From the NCBI RefSeq assembly GCF_905475465.1, contig NC_062247.1, positions 4,154,001-4,218,000 on the forward strand: DNA of 64,000 bases. Reading direction: 5' to 3'. The DNA is from Pieris napi. Taxonomy: Eukaryota; Arthropoda; Insecta; Lepidoptera; Pieridae. The position numbers were made by a program, and so were the translations under genes. Shown here piece after piece: positions 11,501 to 22,440 of this stretch. The first letter of the stretch is position 1. Each line of letters begins with the position of its first letter. The notes under the pieces are model-generated. The model was given only the letters and a program-made list of their open reading frames with translations, was not told where the DNA came from and did not search any database.

Positions 11501-11720
11501 TCTAAGGCAGTTTTTGCCGCGCACCACCACTATGTGGAACCAGCTGCCCACAGAAGTATTTCCGAACCAATTCGACTTAGGGTCCTTCAAGAAAAGAGCG
11601 TACCAATTCCTGAAAGGCCGGCAACGCACTTGCGAGCCTTCTGGCATTGTGAGTGTCCATGGGCGGCGGTATCACTTAACATCAGGTGAGCCTCCTGCCC
11701 GTTTGCCTCCTATTACATAA
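8592..11720 (+). CDS. Non-LTR retrotransposon ORF2 (endonuclease-reverse transcriptase), Daphne/CR1-Jockey type
   Basis: An uninterrupted frame of about 1040 codons encodes an AP-type endonuclease (TETQ near residue 90, GDFNAHH at 196-202, SSDH at about 269-272) followed by a reverse transcriptase (CWKIASIHPIPKKGDRSD, SDSQYGFRRGRSAGDL, catalytic YADD at 731-734) and a C-terminal region ending RRYHLTSGEPPARLPP. A 22-nt A run follows the stop. It replicates by target-primed reverse transcription in related elements. The frame has no ATG before the endonuclease (first internal ATG near 9124) and is open only from about 8568. ORF1 is absent, so the copy is probably 5'-truncated. The lack of stops over 3.1 kb points to a recent insertion. 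Clade is from memory. Confidence 0.9.
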   Translation: MNCYSNSTLHCSGHSAPGGGRTGCPSYSGGGNSALGKNINRSRGKRSNLTKAPPSTLAVDFTNVRGLNSNINAVHYHLETAKPALLFLTETQISPPADTSYLSYPGYKLEHSFVPRAGVCVYVREDICSRPLGTLEGRDLSNLWLRVDCDDHPRFYACLYRSHSGNTKTDRLIEHIQMATDSLLERVPTAEIVILGDFNAHHADWLGSETTDHAGRSFHDFALAYDLTQMVPAITRIPDVDGHKPSLLDLLLTSHPENYQVSVEPPLGSSDHCVVRSILPFTRPLRPSFTGCRRVWHYKSADWDGMRSFFASYPWGPICFSSSTPDAVADSVAEVVLQGMELFIPFSAVPVGGKSQPWFRRSCKAALRRKRECFKAWAEAVTSCDVTIGERKKAYNSASRSFKREIAKAKSEHIARFGEKLAHLPSGTRAFWSLAKAVQGNFCLPSIPPLHREDDSLAHTAKEKADLLGCLFASNSTLDDQGKEPPTLLRCDTTMPEVIFRQRAIRKALSSLDIHKSSGPDGIPPIVLRTCAPELAPVLTRLFRYLYTLGTVPKCWKIASIHPIPKKGDRSDPSNYRPIAITSLFSKIMETIINSQLLRYLEGHQLISDSQYGFRRGRSAGDLLVYLTHRWAEAIESKGEALAVSLDIAKAFDRVWHRALLSKLPAYGLPEKLCNWISSFLADRSIKVVIDGACSDLKPVNAGVPQGCVLSPTLFILHINDMLQLSNIHCYADDSTGDTFYTGRAGISRAVVDEYRNKLVSEVETLLRGVSDWGRLNLVQFNPKKTQVCAFSAKKTPFVATPLFEDTLLKASASIGILGVDISNNVQFRGHLEGKAKLASKKLGVLSKARRYFTPGHRLLLYKAQIRPHMEYCSHLWAGAPQYQLLPLDRIQRRAVRIVDDQSLSVRLDPLALRRDVGSLCIFYRIYHGECSEELFGLIPAAEFHHRTSRQNTKYHPYHLDVRRSTTERFLRQFLPRTTTMWNQLPTEVFPNQFDLGSFKKRAYQFLKGRQRTCEPSGIVSVHGRRYHLTSGEPPARLPPIT

Positions 11721-11899
11721 AAAAAAAAAAAAAAAAAAAAACAAATTATAAAAAAAACACTTACAAGCTGCGCCAGAGTTGAAATTTCATCAGTTAAATC
11801 ATATGTATCTCGAAGTTCTTTTTAAGTCGGAAACTCGTTAACTCGATTATTTTTGCATTTCCCTTGATATTTGAGTTATAGAGATTCCACAATTCACTG

Positions 11900-12067
11900 T
11901 ATATCCGATCTTTAAAGAGTTTAGTCGATTCACAGTTCAGTCCTCCACGATCGTTATAATAAACGTCGAGTCTAATCGATTAATCGAATTTAGGGGGAAT
12001 CCAGATGTCTTGGAGGTAAAGTTTTTAGGAGGTACTTTTAGAGGTTACTTTTCACAAGATTTCTTTT
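11900..12067. other. Short intergenic stretch
   Basis: AT-rich sequence between the pogo-like element and the next MITE. Nothing recognised. Confidence 0.4.
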
Positions 12068-12651
12068 TGAAGTGAAACTTCTTTATCGGGGTTGGAAAAA
12101 AATTTAGTGTAACATTTTGTCGTTACGCGTCACATTTTTCCGTTACGCGCCATATTTTGAAGTGAAACTTCTTTATCGACGTATGGGAGAAATTTTGTAG
12201 CAGGTTACGCGCCATGTTGCTTCTTGAAGTCAAACTTCTTTATCGGCGTTGGAAAAAAATTTACACACATTTGTCACATTTTTCGGCTACGCGCCATCTT
12301 TTTCTTGTCCCTACCACGGTTGATCCGAAGAGATTCGAAGCCATTAGTAACAAAAATATATAATAACGATAACAATGATAGTAATACTAATAATTCTATT
12401 ACAATTATTGAAATTCTGTAATAATCTTAGTACTACATAGTAGTACAGTAATAAGTTAAAATGAAATATGTAATTGTATTTGTATTCATGTCTATGAATA
12501 TAAAAGCCTTTTGTTAAACTTTATCTAATTTAACTTTATTTAACCAATTTCTGTAAAGTTGCATATAGTAGATCATTTTTCGAAAAATAAGGTCATAAAG
12601 AAGTTTCACTTCTTACGTGTGTACACCTGGTACACGCACACATTTTTATTT
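12068..12651. mobile_element. MITE with GAAGTGAAACTTCTTT ends and internal repeats
   Basis: TGAAGTGAAACTTCTTTATC occurs at 12068, again near 12158 and, as TGAAGTCAAACTTCTTTATC, near 12224. Each is followed by a GTTGGAAAAAA- or ATGGGAGAAA-like stretch and TTACGCGCCAT. Its inverse CATAAAGAAGTTTCACTTC lies at 12592-12610, followed by ACGTGTGTAC and TACACGCACACA. The layout matches the element at 44632-44967. It has no coding frame and its superfamily is not known to me. Confidence 0.6.
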
Positions 12652-13226
12652 TTTTTAAAACCCACGTTTCTATACAATTTATATTAATTCTAGAATCCTA
12701 CTAACAAACCAAACTAAATATAAACACAAAGTGTGGCTATAACTGAAATATCAAAAAGCAATACGATCTTGGAGTAGAAGATCGAAATTTTATAGTATTT
12801 CATACTACTTGAATATTTTTAATGTACAATTAAAGTGTACAATCAAAAATCTTGAGGGGTTTTAATCGATATTTAAGTGTATTTTTTTTTTATATTATGG
12901 CAACAGCTTCAATTTAGGTGTATTTGAAGTTGGTTATGGCGTATGGGGAAACATTTTGTAGGAGTTGGCATCACTGAGTACTGGCTTCAATAATCAATTC
13001 GATCATATTGTATTAAGTTTTACTCCAAGTACTCTAACCTTTCTTATTTTAAGTTGTTAGCGTCAAGCCCAATAGTTATAGGTTTTTTAATGCACATTCA
13101 TAACTGAAAACACATGACTTACTAATCTGTATTCATAATTATGCATTTTGCATGAATGCATCTATGAATATTGCTGATCTAATGAAAATACTTTTCGGCT
13201 TTTAGAAAACATTAAATTCTATAAAT
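12652..13226. other. 5' flank of XAB2/SYF1 gene
   Basis: AT-rich upstream region of the plus-strand gene starting at 13227. It should hold promoter and 5' UTR. No motif stands out. Confidence 0.4.
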
Positions 13227-15969
13227 ATGCCTTTATTAGACGGAAAGGAAATTGAAATCTTCTTTGTGAGTATTTTTTTTGTACAGAATATAAGCTCTTT
13301 ATTTCATATTGTAATTTTTTAAGGTAGTGAAGTCAATATTTATCCATTGCAGTAGTTACTGACCTAAATTTAAGATTATAAAGTTCCTATTCACTTGGGT
13401 TGTTTACATCATATAGTGTGCTGTATTAATAATTGTGCAAGATAATAATTATATATAATAAACTTTTCATTTCCAGAGTGAAGAAGACCTGCCATATGAG
13501 GAAGAAATTTTGAGAAACCCTTTTTCTGTTAAACATTGGCTGAGATATATTGAACATAAAAAAGGAGCTCCCAAGCATGAAATAAATCTTATTTATGAGC
13601 GAGCTCTTAAAGAATTACCTGGATCCTTTAAATTATGGTATAACTATCTCAAGTTAAGAAGGTCCCAAATAAGGGGAAAATGCATAATAGATCCATCATA
13701 TGAAGATGTTAACAATTGTTTTGAAAGATCATTGGTCTTTATGCACAAAATGCCTAGGATATGGATGGACTACTGTACATTTTTAACAGACCAGTACAAA
13801 ATAACCATGACAAGAAAAGCTTTTGATAGTGCATTGAGAGCATTACCAATAACTCAGCATCATAGAATTTGGCCTCTGTACTTGGGTTTTTTAAAGAAAC
13901 ATGATATTCCAGAAACTGCTGTGCGTGTTTTTAGAAGATACTTAAAGCTCTGTCCAGAAGATACTGAAGAATACATTGATTATTTGATATCAATTGATAA
14001 ATTAGATGAAGCGGCTATTAAATTGGCTCAAATTGTTAATAATGAAAACTTTCAGTCAAAACATGGTAAATCTAATCATCAGCTATGGAATGAATTATGT
14101 GAATTGATATCTAAAAATCCTGATAAAATACATACACTAAATGTAGATGCTATTATAAGAGGGGGTCTGCGACGCTATACTGACCAGTTAGGACATTTAT
14201 GGAATTCTATAGCTGACTACTATGTAAGAAGTGGGCTCTTTGAAAGAGCAAGGGATATTTATGAGGAAGCTATTCAAACTGTAACTACAGTCCGTGACTT
14301 CACGCAAGTTTTTGATGCTTATGCTCAATTTGAGGAACTTAGTCTTAGTAAGAAAATGGAAGAGGTTTCTAAAAATACCAATCCTAGTGAAGATGAAGAT
14401 ATAGACTTAGAACTTAGGCTGGCAAGATTTGAATATTTGATGGAAAGAAGATTGCTATTACTTAATTCAGTTTTGTTAAGACAAAATCCACATAATGTTG
14501 CAGAATGGCATAAAAGAGTAAAGTTATATGAAGGGAAACCTCATGAAATTATTGACACATACACAGAAGCTGTTCAAACTGTTGACCCTAAATTGGCTGT
14601 TGGAAAGTTGCATACATTGTGGGTAGGTTTTGCAAAATTCTATGAAACTAATGATCAAATAGAAGATGCAAGATTAATTTTTGAAAAAGCAACACAAGTA
14701 ATCTATGTAAAAGTAGATGATCTTGCTTCTGTTTGGTGTGAATGGGCAGAAATGGAGATAAGACATGAGAACTATGAAGAAGCTCTAAAATTAATGCAAA
14801 GAGCAACTGTGCTGCCTAGTAGAAAAGTTGCCTACCATGATGAAAATGAAACAGTTCAAATGCGTCTATATAAATCTCTTAAAGTATGGTCCATGTATGC
14901 AGATTTAGAAGAAAGCTTTGGTACATACAAGTCCTGCAAGGCTGTCTACGATCATATCATTGATTTAAAAATAGCAACACCACAGATTATTATAAACTAT
15001 GGCTTGTTTCTAGAAGAACATAACTACTTTGAAGAGGCCTTCAGAGCTTATGAAAAAGGCATTGCGCTTTTTAAATGGCCTAACGTGTATGACATTTGGA
15101 ATACATATTTAACTAAGTTTTTAAAGAGATATGGAGGAAGTAAGCTTGAAAGAGCTAGAGATCTGTTTGAACAATGTTTAGAAAATTGTCCACCTGAATT
15201 TGCTAAATCCATATTTTTATTATATGCAAAGTTAGAAGAAGAACACGGGTTAGCAAGACATGCTATGTCAGTATATGAGCGTGCTACAACTGCTGTCCTA
15301 CCAGAGCAGATGTTTGAAATGTTTAACATCTATATAAAGAAAGCTGCTGAAATATATGGTGTCCCAAAAACACGCCAAATATATGAAAAAGCCATAGAAA
15401 CCTTAGCTGAAGGAAACTCAAGAGAAATGTGTGTACGCTTTGCAGAAATGGAAACCCGTCTTGGCGAAATAGATAGAGCTAGAGCTATCTATGCCCATTG
15501 TAGTCAAATGTGTGATCCTAGGATTACAGCAGAATTCTGGAACACTTGGAAAGAGTTTGAAGTTAGACATGGTAATGAAGATACTATGCGTGAAATGTTA
15601 AGAATAAAGAGAAGTGTGCAAGCCACATACAATACACAGGTCAATATGATGTCTGCACAAATGCTAAGTTCTGCAGCACAAGCAGCAGGCACTGTGTCTG
15701 ATTTAGCCCCAGGAATGAAAGATGGTATGAGAATGTTAGAAGCTAAAGCAGCAGAAATGGCAGTCCAAAGTAAAGGAAATATTATGTTTGTTAGAGGAGA
15801 AACCCAAGGCCTTAAGGATAGTTCTGATAAAGTTGTGAACCCCGATGAAATTGACATTGACGAGGCTTCAGAAAACAGTGAAGAGGAAGATGAAAGTGAA
15901 ATAGCACCAGTGGAAAAGAAAGAAATTCCAGCTGCAGTTTTTGGTGGTTTGTTGCCAGAAAAAGAATAA
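13227..15969 (+). CDS. XAB2: Pre-mRNA-splicing factor SYF1 / XAB2 (fandango)
   Basis: Two exons: 13227-13265 (13 codons, donor GTGAGT) and 13477-15969 (acceptor TTTCATTTCCAG). They join in phase 0 to a protein of about 843 residues, close to human XAB2 (about 855). Recognisable stretches are SEEDLPYEEEI, RNPFSVKHWLRYIE, ALPITQHHRIWPLYL, LNVDAIIRGGL, SLKVWSMYADLEES, FKWPNVYDIW and CSQMCDPR. The protein is made of HAT (half-a-TPR) repeats throughout, with a conserved TGTVSDLAPG near residue 740 and an acidic tail. SYF1/XAB2 belongs to the Prp19-associated intron-binding complex with Aquarius and Isy1, acts in nuclear splicing, and in mammals also in transcription-coupled repair. AATAAA lies at 15992, 23 bp past the stop. 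I see no broken site. Confidence 0.97.
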
Positions 15970-15991
15970 AATATAATATTTTCCATAGACA

Positions 15992-16023
15992 AATAAAAGT
16001 TTAACTAATAACTTTCTTTTATT
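15992..16023. terminator. Back-to-back polyadenylation signals of XAB2 (+) and FBXO42 (-)
   Basis: AATAAA at 15992-15997 serves the plus-strand gene. TTTATT at 16018-16023 is AATAAA on the minus strand and is the only such signal I see within the 280 bp after the FBXO42 stop. Cleavage 10-30 bp past each would make the two mRNAs overlap at their 3' ends by a few bases. The overlap is inferred. Confidence 0.5.
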
Positions 16024-16304
16024 TTAATTAAGTATATACATGTAAGGTCAGCTAATATATACATTATTTACCAGATACTTTTTAATTCAGATTTTTGCAA
16101 TTGTATGAATTAAACATTAGTGTCATATTTTTTTTTAAATAGGTCAAAACTTTTTTCGGATTGACAGCCTTGCAAGCGATACTTTGTGTTATAGTAAATT
16201 TGGATAGTGCATTTAAGCTTACAATTTGATTATTTTCTTTAGCTACCCTACTAATTTTATAAATAGGCCATCAAGCTTGTGATTTGGAAATATCTTAAAC
16301 ACAT

Positions 16305-18279
16305 TCATATAACGTCTCGTGGTGGCATAATAAAATGAATAGAATTTGAATACACCTGTTGCTGTTCAATGTAATTTGGAACACTTATATCATTATGTAC
16401 ACCACCAAACATTATAAGTTCTCCATTGCCCTTAACTAAAGAATACATCACTAGTTCTTCAGGTGCTCCATTAATCTCTCCCAATCGTGGACACAACCAA
16501 GAGACATAATTCATGGAATTTCCATTGACTACCGTCGAAATGTCTAATACATGCATAGTTAAAGTGTTACGCTTAATTTTTTTAACTGCTGGTTGTCTTT
16601 GAGGTTGGTTGCCATGTTGATCATCCTCACCATTTCTGGCCTCTAATCTTTCTAAATGAGCAATCTGTCTTTGATTGATTAGATCGTTTTCGGGTGGTGG
16701 GTCATTCTGAGCAGCATCACAAGCAAAAGCTGCCATCCTATATTTATTTGCTTCTTGTAATTGTCGCACAATTTTCATTCCTTTATTCTGCAAAGAGTGA
16801 CAAATAAAATTATTATGGTAAATAACTTGTTAATTTTACAAGATTAATATAAGATGACCAACCTTATTCCTCCTTAGTGTGGACTCTTTTTTGTTATGAT
16901 CAAAATCACTAGATAATAATGGTTTTGGATTTAAAATAGGAGATAAGTTATTTTGAGCACCATTGTCTATATTCCTATTTTGATTGTTACTTGGACCAGC
17001 TACTGGCTGACCTGGAGGATTAAGCTGGTTCTCTCTATGTGATAGTTGTCGTGGCAAGACACCACGCCTACCATTAATATTTTGATCCCTGTCTATAGGC
17101 CTTTGTAAACTTTGTTCAACTCTTACAGAGACTGGTGCACCTTCTGGTCTGGTAAAATTTGATAATCTTACTGCTGATGTAACCATAGGTTTAGCTGTAT
17201 TCCATCCATTTCTACTTCTACTTAAACTGACCACTTTATCTCCAACTTTGCAAGCAGGGTTACACCAAATATTTGCGGAAGCCCACTCTTTATTTCTAAC
17301 AGCTATTTCTTTCCATGTCCATGTTGGACCTTTCATTGTTAATATCCAACAATCACTATACACAAATCGATTTTGTAGTGTTTGAACCCCACCTAACAAC
17401 ATTAATCTATCACTATCAAGTCTAATCATGGATTGGGCATATCGGGGAGGTGGCCTTGGTTTCGTTGTAGGCTGTTTTCTCCATGTGAATGTAGTAATAT
17501 CAAATACCCAAACATCATTTGAGCATTGAATTTGGAAGTTTTGTACCGCTGACATAACCAGCCCTCCAAATACAATCATTTCATCACCTCTAATACATGC
17601 AGAATGTCCAGCCATTGGTGGTGGGGCATTAGCTGCACTTATAAGCATCCATTTATGTGTGTTCACACAGTAAAAATGTACATCATTGAACATTGTGACA
17701 TTTTGGTAGTACTGTGAAAGTGATGGATAAGTCCAACCTCCAAAAACAATTAACCAGGCTTTATAATTAACCATTGTCGTATATGCCTTTGGAACAGGAT
17801 ATGTACCAGTTGCCAGAGGTCTAATCCATTGCCTCATAGATAGATCGAACCTCCATAAATCATTAAATGATGTAGCATTTGTTGTACATCCACCAAATAC
17901 ATACATATTATTTTCCAAGACACAAGCAGCATGAGAAAACCTTTTAGTAATAGTGGGTACAACATCAGAAGAAACAATATTTTTCCATAGAATATTAAAA
18001 TCACCAACAGCCTTTATCAATTTAATTGATGTTTTTCGTAAGACATCTGTAAAAAAAATATACCAAATAGTAATTTTACAGATATTGTCAGAAAAAGGAA
18101 AACATTGAGCTGTACTTACTTTGGGCACAGTCACACCATCTTCTACAAACAAACATACAATTCTGTAAATCTTTGTATGGTGGCAAAAAACCTAAAATAA
18201 ATTCAAGGACTTCATCTGGTAGATCTTCAATGCCAATTTGAAGAGACTGTAACTTCAGGGATTCATGTATTATTTCCAT
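16305..18279 (-). CDS. FBXO42: F-box only protein 42-like F-box/Kelch protein
   Basis: Three exons on the minus strand: 18279-18120, 18046-16863 and 16787-16305. All are GT-AG, and together they encode about 608 residues. Residues 20-55 are an F-box (DLPDEVLEFILGFLPP, CRRWCDCA), which binds Skp1 in SCF ubiquitin ligases. Residues about 80-330 hold Kelch repeats, each ending in a hydrophobic-GG pair (NNMYVFGG, KAWLIVFGG, DEMIVFGG, SDRLMLLGG), which form the substrate-binding propeller. A linker rich in Pro, Asn and Arg follows, then a C-terminal block with a last ELIMFGG. This order matches FBXO42 (JFK in mammals, about 717 residues), here with a shorter linker. The first intron is only 73 bp. 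The gene is convergent with XAB2 and divergent from the mitoguardin-like gene, which starts 788 bp away. Confidence 0.88.
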
Positions 18280-19067
18280 TTCAATAGTCTAGACGGAAGC
18301 ATGAGAAGTACAGAAGTGTATTACAATAATATCAGCCTAGCTAGTGGTACGACTGACGGTAAATGAATACCATGATTTAGCTGTGCATAATATTAAGTAA
18401 TTTATCAAAACCATTAATTCGACTCAAGTAAGATATTTAATATATAAAAACTTCAGTTATTGCTGAAAATTTAAATAAATTGTATCACTTTTTCGAACTA
18501 TAACTCTCGGAGGGATAATCTTTCATAGGTTTTAGTACAGGTCGACGCACCATAATATTTTCTATTAAATTTAGACAGTTCTCAAATTAATTATAATATC
18601 GAAGAAATTTAAGATATCTAGTAAAATATTATAATTTTTGTTTTCATTGTTTAATATATTTATTTAAATACAGACTAAGTAGATAAGAATATGTCTTTTA
18701 ATTTCTTACTTCTCTGTATCTCTATTATCTATACTGAATAGTATATCAATTGAACATTTTATGTTTAGATGTCAACTTCTGTCAGAACTCAGCAGTCAGA
18801 TTTGTGATTAGTGATTTACCAGAGCAACCAATTCCGGGAAATTTAAGTAAACAAATCTTATGTCACCTTAACATCTGCTCTAAACTGTATAATTAATAAG
18901 GAGACTTTAAAAAATAGGATGAATAGCACTAATGCAGTATAGTATAACATCAAATATATCTAAGTTTAAGCTTACTAATTCAAGATAACCTTAACCTGGA
19001 ACTTTGAGATCCACACAAAACTGATTTGTGATACAAGGTCGAACCTTGTGTGTAAATAGGTGTAATA
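18280..19067. promoter_or_regulatory. Divergent promoter region between FBXO42 (-) and mitoguardin-like gene (+)
   Basis: The two coding regions start 788 bp apart and point away from each other. 5' UTRs and possibly a shared promoter must lie here. There is no clear TATA box and no repeat. In-frame TAA at 19053-19055 closes the frame upstream of the ATG at 19068. The regulatory role is inferred from position only. Confidence 0.45.
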
Positions 19068-19779
19068 ATGCAGCATATTATTCAAGCCAGTCCATTAATG
19101 GACAAAATAAAACAATTTCAACAGACATTATCATTCAGAATACAACTTACCACTTCACAAAAGGTATGTAAATTAATTGATTTACTACTTTGTACTTTTT
19201 ACTGCTACAAAAGTATTAATAATAAGTTTGTATCATAATTAAATTATAACTATATAGTATATTATAAACACATTTGTGAATAGAATCTTATAAAAATAAA
19301 AATCAAGTTTCAAAATATTAATATTAAAAAACAGTTTTTTAATTTTTTTTTGGAATGATTTACCTAATTGGTTTTCTGTTTGTAAGCAAGGCTACATATA
19401 ATGGATTTTTAGGTGATTTTGTGGAGTATTGGGGTAGTTGGTACAAGTGCAGTTGTGGTTGGGGTATTATCAAGATATTTAGCTCGGAAAAGAGCCAAGC
19501 CAATCTTCAATCCCAGAATCCAAAGGGCTATTAACAAAAGATTATCAAGGATGCGAAGTCCTAATGGAGGTAAATGCATTTTTTATTTTACAATTAATAA
19601 TTTCTTTAATTAAATTATTCTTATATGACTATTTAATTTAGGTATGGGGTCAGTCGCTAGCAGTGGTGGTAGAAGTAGCCCTTTGGGCTTTAGTGAGCGG
19701 TTGTCCATGGCTTCAGGTTCAATTGGTTCTGGAGGGGGCGATGCTGCCCCATTATCTCCTCAGCAACTTGGTGTTATGG
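19068..19779 (+). CDS. Miga: Probable mitoguardin (Miga/FAM73), first three coding exons only
   Basis: Exons 19068-19163, 19413-19569 and 19642-19779 have good donors (GTATGT, GTAAAT, GTGAGT) and acceptors. They join in frame to about 130 residues, ending in phase 1 after QQLGVMG. The protein has a short polar N-terminus, one hydrophobic helix (VILWSIGVVGTSAVVVGVL, residues 33-51), a basic patch (RYLARKRAK), RLSRMRSPNGG and a Ser/Gly-rich stretch. Mitoguardins are outer-mitochondrial-membrane proteins with an N-terminal membrane helix, a basic segment, then a conserved cytosolic domain; they work in mitochondrial fusion, lipid droplet contact and lipid transfer. The LGVMG at the end is where I would expect the conserved domain to begin. 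That domain is not found in the remaining 44 kb, so the name rests on the N-terminus. Confidence 0.6.
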
Positions 19780-21186
19780 GTGAGTTTAGTTTTAATATTT
19801 GACTATTCTTTTTTTGTAGTTTTTGTGTACTTTATGCATTAATCTTTAAATGACAAATTTTCCTATATTTATGTAATTTTCTATTTAGGTTAATCTTTCA
19901 AGAATAATATAACATTGTGGTTATACTTGTTGTGGTAAATTTTTTAAGCGCCATCTTTTGGCAAATAGCATATTTAATATGCCAAGGCTGACAATTTCAT
20001 TTCTAAAATTTAATTCTCGAGTAAGATTCAAATATTTAATAATTATCCATGGAGGTGAGTTAATGATTTATTTTTAACAGCGCCATCTCTTGTTCAATAG
20101 CAGAACTCGATTTTCACTAAAGTTTATTATAGTATGACGCGTAAAGTATAGACTGCGCTGATAGACAATTTTTATCTAATAACTAATTTCTTAAGAAGTG
20201 TCATTTATAAATTTGTTGATGGCTGTACAAGTACGACCTATCTATAATTCTTGATAACAGTTTTTAACCGACTCTTCTTTTTAAATACTATGATATTAAT
20301 CTTATAGCTATACCTATGATGTGCAAGTCTCCTTGTGAATTGTATTGGATAATATTGCAATGAATACGCTCGGAGCATGGCCACTCTTAACATCTTACAT
20401 TTATTTACATATCTATCTAACTAGATGCAACTCTAGGAAAACCCTTTATCTTCAATTGTTTTGCAGATATCTCGAATTCTAGTCTATAAGCTGAAATTTA
20501 TATTGTGTGATCAGGGTAGGCCAATATGAATATTCGTATATTAAAAATATTGCCGTTAATATATCGGTAAGTACCCCCCAATGGGACACGAGGCGGACCT
20601 TCGACCTGGATCTTCTTCTGCTACATTAATTACGTTTTCGTTATAAGTCAGCGTTCGTGACGTCAACGATTATTTGTTTTTGTAGACATGCCGGAAATAT
20701 TTTATTTCACCGTTTGACCAGGTAGGTAATTGGGCACACAGAAAGAAATGTCACTGCCATGATTCCAATCTTAGACCTTGAGAGTTGTGCTTTACCATTA
20801 TTAGGTATTTTATTGGGTTTAAATGCCGTTGAAGCACGCTGAAACAATATGTCTTTGTCTAGAATTCAATGTTCATATTAACCTACTAAAACATGAATTA
20901 ATATCAACATCACGTACCACGAGCGTCTTCTTTATCTCGTGCGCACGGTATAATAATATCTTATTAAAAATGCCTTTAAAGTCTGTAAGTACTGAGTACT
21001 TTATGAATATCTACGATGAATATCTACTATCTAATTATTAAGCTACGAAAATATCTTCAGTACTAGAAATGAATCCTATGGTCAAATTAAGAGGTGCCAT
21101 CTATCTTCTCGTATTAGTACCAGGGCTATTAGACACTTCGACAGATTGTAATAGTGTATTGTTTTAAGTGTACACTATATATAAAT
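19780..21186 (+). other. Intron (or 3' flank) after mitoguardin exon 3
   Basis: AT-rich sequence. Two similar lines, AAGCGCCATCTTTTGGCAAA at about 19948 and CAGCGCCATCTCTTGTTCAA at about 20079, hint at an old duplicated repeat. No exon compatible with a phase-1 acceptor and mitoguardin sequence was seen. Confidence 0.35.
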
Positions 21187-21345
21187 ACTAGCTGACCCAT
21201 ACAAACGTTTATTTGCCATGTATGTTATTTCTAGGAAACATTAAAAAAAAAACTACTAGTTACTATAATAAAATATAGGGGTTGATCGTAGAGGGGTGAA
21301 AACTTAGGGTTGTATGTATTTTTATATTCTGTGTCATTAAATAAT
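21187..21345 (+). repeat. 'ACTAGCTGACCC' interspersed repeat, 5' fragment
   Basis: It starts ACTAGCTGACCC and continues AAACGTTTATTTGCCATGTA, matching the repeat at 29971. The tail is truncated or diverged. Confidence 0.6.
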
Positions 21346-21984
21346 AATAACAAAAGAAATTGTCTAAAAAAATCACACTTTCTTAACAATTAATAAAAAG
21401 CTTAAATTAAACAAAGCCAATTTATTTTAAACCAACAATATAAAAAGATTTTTACATACAGCTTTATGTTTGCGATAAATGATGCGTTACGTTGGTTATT
21501 CATTGGTATTTTGCCTATTACGCATGTCAGCAGTGATGATGACATACTCGATTCTAATTCGGGGGTCACATTGCACCTTCGTCTTTTGTTTTTGACGACA
21601 ATATGTCATTACAGATATGTATTTTATCGTTAGTAAATCTTCGTAAGTAATAATAATTGATCCTTATTTATCCTGAACTAGCGGTTTTAATCATTTTTCA
21701 AATAAACATATTATTTAGGGATTATGTAGAATTTCTAATGGTGATTTTGAGTGAGTGAGTGAGATCTCAGTATAATTATGTGATAAAAAATTGAGAAATC
21801 CCGCATCACCGTAAAATGTTATTTATAAACATATGCTTGATTCAAATTATTTAAGACAAAAGTATTAGATGTCACTTTCATAAAAACTTTGCATTTGTTA
21901 CTAAACTATTATAAAATAATAATATTATGTAATTCTTAACTATAACTATGTGTTTGGATCATAAAATTCGAAGTTATAGTATGT
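21346..21984. other. Non-coding stretch before tRNA-Pro pair
   Basis: AT-rich, with a GTGAGTGAGTGAG microsatellite near 21750. No gene or repeat otherwise recognised. Confidence 0.35.
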
Positions 21985-22056
21985 GGCTCGTTGGTCTAGG
22001 GGTATGATTCTCGCTTTGGGTGCGAGAGGTCCCGGGTTCAAATCCCGGACGAGCCC
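21985..22056 (+). tRNA. tRNA-Pro: tRNA-Pro (anticodon TGG)
   Basis: The 72-nt sequence folds as a cloverleaf. Acceptor arms GGCTCGT/ACGAGCC pair fully, and the discriminator is C. The anticodon stem CTCGC/GCGAG encloses loop TTTGGGT with anticodon TGG at 34-36. The T arm is CCGGG TTCAAAT CCCGG. A box TGGTCTAGGGG and B box GGTTCAAATCC are intact. No intron. A short T run (TTCTTTT) follows. It decodes CCA. Confidence 0.96.
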
Positions 22057-22440
22057 GAATTTCTTTTATACTTTTTCTTAATGTAATTTTTATTATTAGT
22101 ATAATCATTTATTTTAACTATTAACGCTTTAGGTAAAGTTTTTAAAACTTTTACGTGAATTGAATGAAATTATTTTCTAGTATTTTTATTTATTATGTTT
22201 AAAAAGATCATATGTACGCAAATGTAAAAATACTCAATCATAATTATGTCTATTCGCAAAAAATGTTTTAAACGTTACTTGGTTAATAATAACCATATTA
22301 AGGTTTCCTATAATCCTCTTTTATTAGCTTGATAACTTCAAATGCTAATTTTATGTTTTGTGTCATAAATATTCTTTATATAATATGTATATCTTTATAG
22401 CTTTTGAAATTATACCAAAATTTCAATTCGATATACAACC
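22057..22440. other. Spacer between the two tRNA-Pro genes
   Basis: 384 bp of AT-rich sequence with no gene or repeat seen. Confidence 0.5.

Larger units (their letters stand above)
8023..11899. mobile_element. pogo-like TIR element split by two later insertions
   Basis: The left end CAGTGGAATCTCTATAACTC at 8023 is inverted at 11865-11899 (GAGTTATAGAGATTCCAC, then a short AATTCACTG extension). TA lies outside both ends. The body has scattered TAAGTCGAA/TAACTCGA motifs typical of these pogo/Tigger-like MITEs. It is interrupted by a repeat fragment (about 8165-8402) and by the LINE at about 8590-11740. No transposase frame of its own remains. Confidence 0.7.
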
